This document shows positions 33,769 through 42,121 of a DNA stretch of 64,000 nucleotides, piece by piece (positions within the stretch are counted from its first letter, which is position 1; each line of letters starts with the position of its first letter). A model generated the notes under the pieces. That model saw only the letters and a list, made by a program, of their open reading frames with translations, searched no databases and had not been told where the DNA came from. The stretch covers positions 434,001-498,000 of the forward strand of contig OY969793.1 of NCBI GenBank assembly GCA_963703145.1, read 5' to 3'. The DNA comes from Bog-756 sp963703145 (GTDB lineage: Bacteria; Actinomycetota; Acidimicrobiia; Acidimicrobiales; RAAP-2). The translations under genes and the position numbers were made by a program.

Positions 33769-34545
33769 CTACTCGGGGGTGACGTAGGCCGCGGTGATCC
33801 CGCCGTCGACCACCAGGGCCGAGCCCGTGACGAACGACGCGTCGTCCGAGGCCAGGAAGAGCGCGGCCCGGGCGATCTCCTCGGGGCGCCCGAACCGTCC
33901 GATGGGGATGTGCACCAGGCGCCGCTGGCGCCGTGCCGGATCCGACAGGAGCTCGGCCAGCAACGGGGTCTCGATCGGACCGGGGCAGAGCGAGTTTGCC
34001 CGGATTCCCTGTCGCGCGTACTCGACGGCGAGCTCCCTGGTCATGGCCAGCACGCCCCCCTTCGAGGCGGTGTAGGCGATCTGGGCGGTGGCGGCACCCA
34101 TCAGGGCCACGAAGGAGGCCACGTTGACGATGGAGCCTCCGCCCGAGGCCAGCATGGCCGGGATGGCGGAGCGGCACCCCAGCCATACGCCCTTCAGGTT
34201 GACCTCCATGACCTTCTGCCAGGTGTCCGGCGGGGTGTCGAGGACCCCGCCGTCATCGTCGGGGAAGATGCCGGCGTTGTTGAAGAGGACATGGAGGCCG
34301 CCATAGGTGGTCACCGCGGCGTCCACCATGGACTGCACCTGGGCCTCGTCGGACACGTCGACGGTGACCGCCGTGGCCGAGCCCCCGGCGGCCCGGATCT
34401 CGTCCACGGCCGATGCCGCGTGCTCAGCCACCACGTCGGCCACGACCACCTGTGCGCCCTCTGCTGCAAACAGGGAGGCGGCTACCCGTCCGATGCCACT
34501 CCCCGCCCCAGTGATCACCGCAACCTTGCCGTCGAGTCGTGCCAT
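33769..34545 (-). CDS. SDR-family oxidoreductase of the gamma-glutamyl pathway locus
   Basis: 258 residues from ATG 34545. Classical SDR: TGAGSGIG near residue 12, NNAG near 90, and the Tyr/Lys pair in YTASKGG. The C-terminal part (ALFLASDDASFVTGSALVVD) is typical of the group. It oxidises or reduces a hydroxyl/carbonyl using NAD(P). It is co-directional with and directly upstream of the GS-like ligase. In amino-alcohol catabolism a dehydrogenase would turn gamma-glutamyl-ethanolamide (or an analogue) into the aldehyde, and this gene is a candidate for that step. A longer frame to 35211 runs through the divergent gene and is ignored. Confidence 0.85.
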   Translation of the reverse strand: MARLDGKVAVITGAGSGIGRVAASLFAAEGAQVVVADVVAEHAASAVDEIRAAGGSATAVTVDVSDEAQVQSMVDAAVTTYGGLHVLFNNAGIFPDDDGGVLDTPPDTWQKVMEVNLKGVWLGCRSAIPAMLASGGGSIVNVASFVALMGAATAQIAYTASKGGVLAMTRELAVEYARQGIRANSLCPGPIETPLLAELLSDPARRQRRLVHIPIGRFGRPEEIARAALFLASDDASFVTGSALVVDGGITAAYVTPE

Positions 34546-34668
34546 CTGCGTCCTCCGGTGGTCGGGTACGGGTCGTTGCGGGCGGCCCGAGCGCACCTTA
34601 CCGGCGAGCGCCACGTTCGGCGAAGAGCGGTGCCGGCCTGAGGCGGGGGCGGTGGGATACTGACCGGC

Positions 34669-35424
34669 ATGCCCGCCGACCCGCCACTGATCGGGGTGTC
34701 CACGTACCGCCAGGTCACGTCGTGGTGGGCCTGGGAGCGGGATGCCGCACTGGTGCCTGGCCTCTATCTCGACGTCATCCAGCGGGCGGGGGGCCAGCCC
34801 GTGCTCCTTCCGCCGGCAGAACCGGGCGGACCGGCAGCACCGAACGAGCGACTCGCTGCCGTGCTGGACGGGCTGGTCCTGATCGGTGGGGGCGACATCG
34901 ATGCCGCGCGGTACGGTCACCCAACCGACGCCCGCAACGGTGGTGTGAGCGAGCAGCGCGACGACCTCGAGTTCGGCCTGTTGACCGAGGCGCTTCGAGT
35001 GGACCTCCCCGTGCTGGCCGTCTGCCGAGGCCATCAGGTGCTCAACGTGGCCCTCGGCGGTGATCTGGTCCAACAGCTTTCCGACCAGGTGGGGTCGACC
35101 AGGCACCAGCCCCGGCCCGGGGCGTTCGGAACCGTGGAGGTGGCCACCGTGGCCAACACCGAGGCGCGCCGGTTGCTGGGCGACCGCTTCGAGGTGCTGT
35201 GTTCGCACCATCAGGCCATCGGATCACTGGGTCGGGACCTGGTCGTCTCGGCCACCAGTGAGGACGGGGTCATCGAGGCGGTGGAGCTCCCCGGCCGGCG
35301 ATTCGTGCTGGGCGTCCAGTGGCATCCCGAAGAGAGCCGGGACGGCCGTCTGTTCGAGGCCCTGGTCGATGCCGCCGCCGCCCGCCGGGTCCCCCGGACC
35401 GCCGTGGCCGAGGAGGTGCGATGA
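34669..35424 (+). CDS. Gamma-glutamyl-gamma-aminobutyrate hydrolase family protein (PuuD-like)
   Basis: 251 residues. Class I glutamine-amidotransferase-like peptidase C26. The nucleophile Cys lies in VCRGHQVLNVALGG, with the His/Glu of the triad in GVQWHPEES. The family removes the glutamyl group from gamma-glutamyl acids. GATACT lies 7 nt before the ATG at 34669, suggesting a leaderless or near-leaderless transcript from the 123-base divergent gap. The gene is translationally coupled to the aldehyde dehydrogenase (ATGA). Substrate in this organism is inferred only from the neighbours. Confidence 0.88.
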   Translation: MPADPPLIGVSTYRQVTSWWAWERDAALVPGLYLDVIQRAGGQPVLLPPAEPGGPAAPNERLAAVLDGLVLIGGGDIDAARYGHPTDARNGGVSEQRDDLEFGLLTEALRVDLPVLAVCRGHQVLNVALGGDLVQQLSDQVGSTRHQPRPGAFGTVEVATVANTEARRLLGDRFEVLCSHHQAIGSLGRDLVVSATSEDGVIEAVELPGRRFVLGVQWHPEESRDGRLFEALVDAAAARRVPRTAVAEEVR

Positions 35425-36812
35425 GCGACAGCGTCACCATCGTGAACCCGGCGGACGAGCAGCCGATCACCGAACTCCCCCTCGCCGGAGTGGAGGGGAC
35501 CGACGAGGCAGTGGCCCGCTCCCTTGCTGCGGGACCGCAGTGGCGGGCCGTGGCCCCCGCCGACCGGGCCCGTCTGCTGCGCCGGTTCGCCGCTGCCGTC
35601 GAGGAGCACGGCGAGGAGCTCGCTCACCTTGAGACGGCCAATGTCGGAAAGCCCCTCGCCGAGAGCAGGGGCGACGTGGGCATGGTGGCCGAGGTGCTCT
35701 ACTTCTACGCCGGCGCGGTCGACAAGCACCGGGGGTCGACGGTGCCCGTGGCCGGCGGCGTGGACCTGACCTTTCCTGAGCCACTGGGCGTGGTGGCCGC
35801 CATCGTCCCGTGGAACTTCCCCATCGCCATCACGTCATGGAAGGTGGGGCCGGCCCTGGCCACCGGCAACACCATCGTGGTCAAGCCGTCCGAGACCACA
35901 CCACTCACCGCACTGCGGCTGGCCGAGCTGGGCCTCGAGGCCGGCCTGCCCGAGGGCGTGCTCCAGGTGGTGGTGGGTTCTGGTGGGGTGACGGGTACCC
36001 GGCTGGTCGAGCACCCCGACGTGGCCAAGGTGGCCTTCACCGGTTCAACGGTGGTGGGGCGCGAGGTGATGGCCCGGGCCTCAGGGACCATCAAACGGGT
36101 CACCTTGGAGTTGGGGGGTAAATCGGCGTCGGTCATCTTCGACGATGCCGACCTTGAACGGGCCGCCGCCTCCACCCCTGGCGGTGTCTTCGCCAACGCC
36201 GGCCAGGACTGCTGCGCCCGCAGCCGCGTCCTGGTCCAGCGCTCGGTGATGGACGACTACCTCTCGCTGCTCGAGCGCGCGGTGGTGGCCTGGAAGGTGG
36301 GGGACCCCACCGACCCGACCAGCGACATGGGTCCATTGGTGACCGCCGCCCACCGTTCCCGGGTGCAGGGCTATCTGGGTGCGGGGATGGGTGACCCCGA
36401 TACCGGGGCGGTCCAGGGTCGCATCGTCGGACCGGTGCCCGACGGCCCGGGATACTGGTTTCCCCCCACTGTGGTGGCGCCGGCCGAACCGGAGTGGCGC
36501 CTGGCCCGCGAGGAGATCTTCGGTCCAGTGGTGGTGGTGATCCCCTTCGACGACGAGTCCGATGCGGTCCGTCTGGCCAATGACACCCCCTACGGACTGT
36601 CGGGGTCCATCTGGACCCGGGACGGTGCCCGGGCCCTGCGCATGGCGCGGTCCGTCCAGGCCGGCAACCTGTCGGTCAACTCGAACAGCTCGGTGCGGGT
36701 GCAGACCAGCTTCGGCGGGATGAAGCAGTCAGGCTTCGGTCGCGAGCTCGGTATGGAGGCCCTCGCCTCCTACAGCGACATCAAGAACGTCTTCATCGCC
36801 ACCGACGGATGA
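35421..36812 (+). CDS. Aldehyde dehydrogenase of the gamma-glutamyl pathway locus (PuuC-like)
   Basis: 463 residues from ATG 35421. NAD(P)-dependent aldehyde dehydrogenase: VPWNFPIAITSWKVGPALAT and VKPSE bind cofactor, VAFTGSTVVGREV is the Rossmann segment, LELGGKSASVIFDDAD holds the Glu base, and NAGQDCCARSRV has the catalytic Cys. EEIFGPVVVVIPFDDE is the C-terminal signature. Likely substrate: the gamma-glutamyl-aminoaldehyde made by a flanking SDR or oxidase, oxidised to the acid that the PuuD-like enzyme hydrolyses. It overlaps both neighbours by 4 nt. Confidence 0.9.
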   Translation: MSDSVTIVNPADEQPITELPLAGVEGTDEAVARSLAAGPQWRAVAPADRARLLRRFAAAVEEHGEELAHLETANVGKPLAESRGDVGMVAEVLYFYAGAVDKHRGSTVPVAGGVDLTFPEPLGVVAAIVPWNFPIAITSWKVGPALATGNTIVVKPSETTPLTALRLAELGLEAGLPEGVLQVVVGSGGVTGTRLVEHPDVAKVAFTGSTVVGREVMARASGTIKRVTLELGGKSASVIFDDADLERAAASTPGGVFANAGQDCCARSRVLVQRSVMDDYLSLLERAVVAWKVGDPTDPTSDMGPLVTAAHRSRVQGYLGAGMGDPDTGAVQGRIVGPVPDGPGYWFPPTVVAPAEPEWRLAREEIFGPVVVVIPFDDESDAVRLANDTPYGLSGSIWTRDGARALRMARSVQAGNLSVNSNSSVRVQTSFGGMKQSGFGRELGMEALASYSDIKNVFIATDG

Positions 36813-37576
36813 CGGGCCGCGATCGGGCCCCGCTCGTGGCGGTGATCACCGGCGCCAGCCGGGGGTTGGGGGCCGGCATGGCCGAGGCCTGGGCCCGCGG
36901 CGGGATGGCCTTGGGCCTGTGTGCCCGCACCGTGCCTGATCCACCCGCCGGGCCCGATAACCGGGTCGTGGTGGCCTCGGTCGACGTGGCCGACGCCGCT
37001 GCCGTCGATCGCTTCGCCCGGGTCGTGGTCGAGCGGTTCGGCCGCATCGACCTCTGGGTCAACAACGCCGGCGTGCTGGACCCCATCGGACCCCTCGCCG
37101 AGCTCGATGCCGGGGCGGTGCGCCGCCATATGGACGTGAACGTCCTTGGCGTCGCCCACGGGTCGGCGGCCTTCGCCCGTCATGTCCGCTCCCGCCCGGG
37201 CGGAGGGGTCTTGGTCAATGTGTCGTCTGGGGCAGCCACGCGGCCCTCGGTCGGATGGGCTCCCTATTGCGCATCCAAGGCCGCGGTCGAGATGCTGACC
37301 GAGGTGGTGGCCATCGAAGAGCGTGCGCACGGTCTGTCCGCCTATGCGCTGTCGCCGGGAGTGGTGGATACCGACATGCAGGAGCAGATCCGTTCGACGC
37401 CAGAGGAACGGTTCCCGAGCGTCGAGCGGTACCGCCGCCTGGCCGAGTCCGGGGCGTTCAACTCCCCGGAGTGGGTGGGCTCGTTCATCCTGGAGGAACT
37501 GGTGGGGGGAACCGACGCCACCGAACCAGCGGCCGAGCCCGGTTTGGTCCGCCGGCGCGTCCCCGACCAAGGGTGA
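36809..37576 (+). CDS. SDR-family oxidoreductase
   Basis: 255 residues, overlapping the aldehyde dehydrogenase stop (ATGA). Classical SDR with TGASRGLG near residue 14, NNAGV near 88, and YCASKAA as the Tyr/Lys pair. The C-terminal region (DTDMQEQIRSTPEERFPSVE) is longer than in FabG proteins and resembles the SDRs near the YdfG/sepiapterin group. Third gene of the plus-strand unit; a role in interconverting the hydroxyl/aldehyde of the glutamylated substrate is possible but not shown. Confidence 0.82.
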   Translation: MTGRDRAPLVAVITGASRGLGAGMAEAWARGGMALGLCARTVPDPPAGPDNRVVVASVDVADAAAVDRFARVVVERFGRIDLWVNNAGVLDPIGPLAELDAGAVRRHMDVNVLGVAHGSAAFARHVRSRPGGGVLVNVSSGAATRPSVGWAPYCASKAAVEMLTEVVAIEERAHGLSAYALSPGVVDTDMQEQIRSTPEERFPSVERYRRLAESGAFNSPEWVGSFILEELVGGTDATEPAAEPGLVRRRVPDQG

Positions 37577-37633
37577 GCCGGTCCCTCGTGACGGCCAACC
37601 ACCGGTCCAGCTCCGACGGGTAGGGTCTGGGGG

Positions 37634-37753
37634 ATGTCAGATCGCTCTCGCAAGATCGTCAAGCCGGCTGCGGCCCTCGGTGTCGTGGCCACCATGGCCA
37701 GCATCTGGTGGTTCGCCCTGCGGCCCCGACGCAAGGACAAGTCCAAGCCGTAG
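37634..37753 (+). CDS. Small single-pass membrane protein
   Basis: 39 residues. A basic N-terminus (MSDRSRKIVKPA) is followed by one hydrophobic segment ending SIWWFALRP and by a basic tail RRKDKSKP, giving basic residues on both sides. TAGGGT ends 7 nt before the ATG, and there is no clear ribosome-binding site, consistent with a leaderless mRNA. The gene lies 57 bases after the SDR and ends 28 bases before the MFS start. Function unknown. Confidence 0.6.
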   Translation: MSDRSRKIVKPAAALGVVATMASIWWFALRPRRKDKSKP

Positions 37754-37769
37754 ACACCGCAGGGGCCGA

Positions 37770-37775
37770 TAGCCT
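37770..37775 (+). promoter_or_regulatory. Candidate -10 hexamer for the MFS gene
   Basis: TAGCCT ends exactly 6 nt before GTG 37782, as expected for transcription starting at the first base of the codon. This supports GTG 37782 as the original start of the MFS gene, although the frame is broken 39 bases later. Confidence 0.45.
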
Positions 37776-37781
37776 CGCCCC

Positions 37782-39096
37782 GTGGCCCTGGCTTCGTTCC
37801 GCCCGCTCCGGTCACGCAACTTCGCGTCTGATCTGGTCTGCCGCCCTGGTCTCCAACGTGGGGTCGTGGATGCAGACGGTGGCGCTCGGGGTGCTGGTCT
37901 TCGCCCGGACCGGCCGCCCCGGCTGGACCGGTCTGGTGGCTGCTGCCGGATTCCTGCCCATCGGCCTTCTGGCTCCGCTGGGCGGAGCCTTGGCCGACCG
38001 GCTCGACCGACGGCGCTGGCTGATCCTCACCACCGTGGCGGAGATGGCCTTCGCCGCCATCCTGGCCGTGCTGGCCGGAACCGGCCACGACCCACCGGGA
38101 GTGCTGGTGGTGCTGGCCTTCCTCGGCGGAGCGGCCGGGGCCGTCGGCTTCCCGGCCTATCAGGCCATGGTTCCCGACCTGGTCCCGACCGAGGACCTGC
38201 TCGGTGCGGTATCGCTGTCCTCGGCTCAGTTCAACCTGGGACGGGTCATCGGCCCCGCTCTGGCCGGGGCGGCGCTGTTGACCCACAACTACGGCCTGGT
38301 GTTCGGCATCAACGCGGCATCCTTCGGGGCGGTGGTGGTGGCGCTGGTCATGTTGAACCTGCCCCCGCCGGCCGTCGTGGTATCGGCCCTCGGGATCGGC
38401 GCCCGCATCATGGAGGGCGCCCGGGCCGCCCTGGCCGAGCCCGGATGCCGGGCGGCCATCGGGCTGATCGCCGTGGTCGCCCTGTTGGCCTCTCCGTTCA
38501 TCGCACTGGTGCCGGCCATGGCGGGCGCCGTCAACCGGAGCGGCATCAGCACCGGCGTCGCCACCGCGCTCTTGGTCACCGCCCAAGGGGTGGGCGCGGT
38601 GGCCGGTGCGTTGGCCCTGCCCTCCCTGGCGCAACGCTTCGGCAGGCAGGTGATGCTGCAATGGGCCTTGCTGGCGCTGCCCGTGTTCTTGGTGGCCTAC
38701 GGGCTCTCGACCCAGCTGTGGTGGTCGGCGGTGGCCTTCGTCGGGGTCGGCGCCGTCTACATCGCCGTCTTGTCCGGCCTCAACACCGTGGTGCAGCTGC
38801 GTGCTCCGGCCGAGGCCCGCGGCCGGGTGCTCAGCATCTACATGATGGGGCTCGGGATCGTATATCCGATCGGTGCCGTCCTCCAGGGGTGGGTCGCCAA
38901 CCACCTCGGGGTACGGACCGTGACCGTGGTGGGTGCGGTGGCACTGTTCGCGGTGCTGGTCGGCCTCAGTCTCCTGTCGCCGGGGACCTTTGCCGCCATG
39001 GGCGATCTCGACGGCGGCCTCGAGTCGGCGGGCCCGATCGCCGGAGCGCCGCTCGGCCCACCCATGCTCGACCCCCTGGCCGAGGAGCCACCATGA
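37782..39096 (+). CDS. MFS transporter with apparent +1 frameshift near its start
   Basis: The main frame encodes a major facilitator of the DHA3-like group from about 37825: SNVGSWMQTVALGVLV in helix 1, LADRLDRRRW between helices 2 and 3, then further helices to 39096. The expected N-terminus is ALASFRPLRSRNF followed by RLIWSAALVSNVGSW. The first part is present in the frame of GTG 37782, the second in the next frame. The switch lies at TTC-G-CGT (37821-37827), where deleting the G at 37824 would restore one continuous reading frame; the gene length (1315 nt) is not a multiple of three. The true state may be a sequencing error, a pseudogene, or a shortened start (GTG at 37708, read in the other frame across the small ORF, or an internal GTG). 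Substrate unknown. The stop overlaps the next start (ATGA). Confidence 0.75.
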
Positions 39097-40457
39097 GCAG
39101 CCCGGCACGGGTCGAGGTGGTCACGGCCGCGGCCGCCGAGGAGACCCAGCGGCGTGTGGCCGGCTCGCTCCGGGCCGCCGGACTGGGTCCGGGCGACAGG
39201 ATCGCCATCTGCCTCCCGTCATCGGCGGCGCTGTTGTGCACGGTGCTCGGCGCGCTCCGCATCGGGGTGGTCCCGGTGCTGTTGCACGCCACGCTGCTGG
39301 CCGCCGAGCGTGATCTCCTCATCGCCGACGCCGACCCGCGTCTGGTCATCACCGAGTCGGCCAGCCTCAGTGAGCTGGCCACCGGTCAGCCGGTCGAGCT
39401 GGCGCCGTATCCGCTGTCCCGCCCGATGCACTACACCTCGGGAACGACCGGGAGGGCAAAGGGCGTGTGGGCCGGCGTCTGGGACGAGTCCACGGCCGCG
39501 GAGGCGTTCCGCGACGAGGCCGACCTGTGGTCCTTCGGCCCCGACGACATCCATTTGGTGTGCTCGCCGATGTACCACTCGGTCTCGATCCGCTTCGCCG
39601 GGGGGACCCTGCTCCGGGGTGGGACCTGCCTGGTGCTCAACCGGTTCGACGCCGGCGTGGCCCGCGAGGCCCTGGGGGGCGCCCACGGCCCGAGGCCGAC
39701 GACCACGTTCATGGCCCCCTCGGCCCTGGCCCGCCTGGTGGGACCACCCCACGACCCGCTGGGGTCGTGCGACCTGAGCGCACTACGACTACTGGTCCAC
39801 GCCGGGTCCCCCTGCCCGCCGGTGCTGAAGCGCCAGGTGCTCGACCTGGTGGCACCAGAGGTGCTGTGGGAGTTCTACGGATCCACCGAGGGTCAGTTCA
39901 CGGTGTGCTCGTCGCCGGAATGGCTGGAGCGCCCCGGCACCGTGGGCCGGGCCAGGCCTGGTCGGGAGATCTCGATCGACGACACCGACACGATCTGGTG
40001 CCGGCCGCCGGAGTTCGCCCGGTTTAGCTACTGGGGGGACGAGGCCAAGACGGCCTCGGCGTGGCGGGACGGCGCCTTCACCGTCGGTGATCTCGGCCGC
40101 GTGGACGCAGCGGGCTACCTCTACATCGACGGCCGGCGTGACGACCTGATCATCACGGGCGGCGTGAACGTCTACCCCGCCGAAGTGGAGTCGGTGCTGG
40201 CCGAGGTGGCCGGCATCGCCGAGGTCGCCGTGTTCGGCCTCCCTGATGACCAGTGGGGCCAACGCGTCTGTGCGGCCCTCGTCCCGGCCCGAACCGGCAC
40301 CGACCGGCGGCTGATCGATGAGGCGGCAGCCCACGCCTCGGCCCATCTGGCCGGCTACAAGCGCCCCAAGCAGTGGGTGGTCCTCGACGAGCTCCCCCGC
40401 ACGGCGACCGGCAAGCTGCAGCGTGGGCGGATCGCCGGGCTCATCACCACCACCTGA
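39093..40457 (+). CDS. AMP-binding acyl-CoA ligase family protein
   Basis: 454 residues from ATG 39093. Class I adenylate-forming fold, with a shorter N-terminus than most acyl-CoA ligases. Core motifs: HYTSGTTGRAKGVWAG (A3), EFYGSTEGQF (A5), TVGDLGRVDAAGYLYIDGRRDDLI (A7-A8; the first part is TVGDLGRVDAAGYL) and the conserved Lys in ATGKLQRG. A carboxylic acid is probably activated to its acyl-CoA; the acid is unknown. Translationally coupled to the MFS gene, which may import or export the same compound. Confidence 0.83.
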   Translation: MSSPARVEVVTAAAAEETQRRVAGSLRAAGLGPGDRIAICLPSSAALLCTVLGALRIGVVPVLLHATLLAAERDLLIADADPRLVITESASLSELATGQPVELAPYPLSRPMHYTSGTTGRAKGVWAGVWDESTAAEAFRDEADLWSFGPDDIHLVCSPMYHSVSIRFAGGTLLRGGTCLVLNRFDAGVAREALGGAHGPRPTTTFMAPSALARLVGPPHDPLGSCDLSALRLLVHAGSPCPPVLKRQVLDLVAPEVLWEFYGSTEGQFTVCSSPEWLERPGTVGRARPGREISIDDTDTIWCRPPEFARFSYWGDEAKTASAWRDGAFTVGDLGRVDAAGYLYIDGRRDDLIITGGVNVYPAEVESVLAEVAGIAEVAVFGLPDDQWGQRVCAALVPARTGTDRRLIDEAAAHASAHLAGYKRPKQWVVLDELPRTATGKLQRGRIAGLITTT

Positions 40458-40632
40458 CCATTCAACTGACCCAGACCGGCTCTCGTCAGTGCCGGTGACC
40501 TGTGCGCCGAACCGGGGTCTCCCCCTAGCCTGGGCGGTGAGGGTTGCGTGGGGCGCCGGCGGGGAAGGATCCCTGCACCGCACGGCTCGATCCGGAGCGG
40601 GCACTCACCGCCGAGCCCGGCCTCCACCGTAG

Positions 40633-40664
40633 GAATCCACCATACGAATCCACCATACGAATCC
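40633..40664 (+). repeat. Short tandem direct repeats upstream of the dehydrogenase
   Basis: GAATCCACCATAC occurs twice in direct tandem (40633-40645 and 40646-40658), followed by a partial third copy GAATCC. It lies in the 235-base gap before the semialdehyde dehydrogenase, whose start codon is at 40693. Tandem copies at 13-bp spacing could be regulator half-sites. The rest of the gap (40458-40632) shows nothing distinct. Confidence 0.6.
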
Positions 40665-40692
40665 GCCCCCGACCGTGAGGAATACTGGTCCC

Positions 40693-42096
40693 ATGAGCCC
40701 TGTCGACAGCGGTCCACCCATCGCCACCATCAACCCGGCCACCGGCGAGCTGCTGCAGTCCTTCGAGCCCTACGACGCGGCCGGTGTCGACGCGCGCCTG
40801 GCGCTGGCGGCGGCGTGCGCTCCGGAGTGGGCCAAGAGCACCTTCGAGGAGCGGGCGAGGCTCCTCATCACCGTGGCCGAGCTCCTCGAGGGCGAGCTCC
40901 CCGACATCGCCCACGTGGTGACCACCGAGATGGGCAAGCCGTTCGCCCAGGCCAAGGGCGAGACGGCCAAGTGCGCCAACGGCTTCCGTTGGTTCGCCGA
41001 GCACGCCGAGGCCATGCTGACCGACGAGGAGGTCCTGGTCGACGCGTCCCTGGCCCTTGTGTCGTACCAGCCACTCGGGGTGGTCCTGGCCATCATGCCG
41101 TGGAACTTCCCCCTCTGGCAGGTGGTCCGGTTCATCGCCCCGGCGGTGATGGCCGGCAATGTCGGCCTGTTGAAGCACGCCCCGAGTGTGCCCCGCACGG
41201 CCCTCCTCCTGGAGGACCTGTTCCGGCGGGCCGGCGCCCCCGACGGTCTGTTCCAGACGCTGCTGGTGGGGACGGACCAGGTTCCCGCCATCATCGCCGA
41301 TCCCCGGGTGGCGGCCGTCACCCTGACCGGGAGCGTGGGTGCGGGACGCGCCGTGGCGGCCCAGGCGGGCGCAGTGGGCAAGAAGATCGTCCTCGAGCTG
41401 GGTGGGAGCGACCCCTACATCGTGCTCCCGTCGGCCGATCTGGAGCGGGCGGTGTCGGTCGGCGTGCAGGCCCGGGTGCAGAACGCCGGCCAGTCGTGCA
41501 TCGCCGCCAAGCGGTTCATCGTCCACCAGGACGTGGCCGACGAGTTCGTGGCCGGCTTCGTGGCCGGCATGGAGGCGCTCTCCGTCGGTGACCCCTTCGA
41601 CCCCGCCACCGAGGTCGGGCCGCTCGTCACCGCTCAGGCCTGTGACACCATCGCCGCCCAGGTCGCCGACGCCCGGGAGCACGGGGCCACCATCCTCTGC
41701 GGCGGCGAGCGGGTGATCGGCCCGGGCGGCCCCGAACAGCCTGGCTACTTCTACCGGCCCACGGTCGTCACGGACATCACCCCGGCCATGCGGGTGGCCA
41801 CCGAGGAGGTGTTCGGACCGGTGGCACTGCTGTTCATCGTGGCCGACGCCGATGAGGCAGTCGAACTGGCCAATGCCACCGAGTTCGGACTCGGTGCCAG
41901 CGTGTGGACCAATGAGCCCGAGGAGCAGCAACGGTTCGTCAACGAGATCCAGGCCGGCCAGGTCTTCGTCAACGGCATGGTGGTGTCCATGCCCGAGCTG
42001 CCCTTCGGCGGGATCAAGAGCTCGGGCATCGGGCGCGAGCTGTCGCGGTTCGGACTCCACGAGTTCTGCAACGTGAAGTCGGTGTGGATCGCCTGA
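40693..42096 (+). CDS. Aldehyde dehydrogenase, succinate-semialdehyde dehydrogenase-like
   Basis: 467 residues from ATG 40693; an in-frame GTG at 40675 would add six. NAD(P)-dependent aldehyde dehydrogenase with IMPWNFPLWQVVRFIAPAVM, VTLTGSVGAGRAVAAQAG, LELGGSDPYIVLPSADLE (Glu base) and NAGQSCIAAKRFIV (catalytic Cys). The latter segments resemble succinate-semialdehyde dehydrogenases. It would link GABA or 4-hydroxybutyrate metabolism to succinate. The gamma-glutamyl pathway lies about 3 kb upstream, which may be meaningful if the amine is putrescine or GABA. Probable own promoter near the repeats at 40633. Confidence 0.87.
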   Translation: MSPVDSGPPIATINPATGELLQSFEPYDAAGVDARLALAAACAPEWAKSTFEERARLLITVAELLEGELPDIAHVVTTEMGKPFAQAKGETAKCANGFRWFAEHAEAMLTDEEVLVDASLALVSYQPLGVVLAIMPWNFPLWQVVRFIAPAVMAGNVGLLKHAPSVPRTALLLEDLFRRAGAPDGLFQTLLVGTDQVPAIIADPRVAAVTLTGSVGAGRAVAAQAGAVGKKIVLELGGSDPYIVLPSADLERAVSVGVQARVQNAGQSCIAAKRFIVHQDVADEFVAGFVAGMEALSVGDPFDPATEVGPLVTAQACDTIAAQVADAREHGATILCGGERVIGPGGPEQPGYFYRPTVVTDITPAMRVATEEVFGPVALLFIVADADEAVELANATEFGLGASVWTNEPEEQQRFVNEIQAGQVFVNGMVVSMPELPFGGIKSSGIGRELSRFGLHEFCNVKSVWIA

Positions 42097-42121
42097 TGCT
42101 GTCCACCTGCGCCGCCACCCC

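Noticed and set aside
37828..39092. Fusion of the MFS start to the acyl-CoA ligase in one 891-residue frame
   Set aside because: The middle part is the MFS gene in the wrong frame. Ligase features begin only at ATG 39093.
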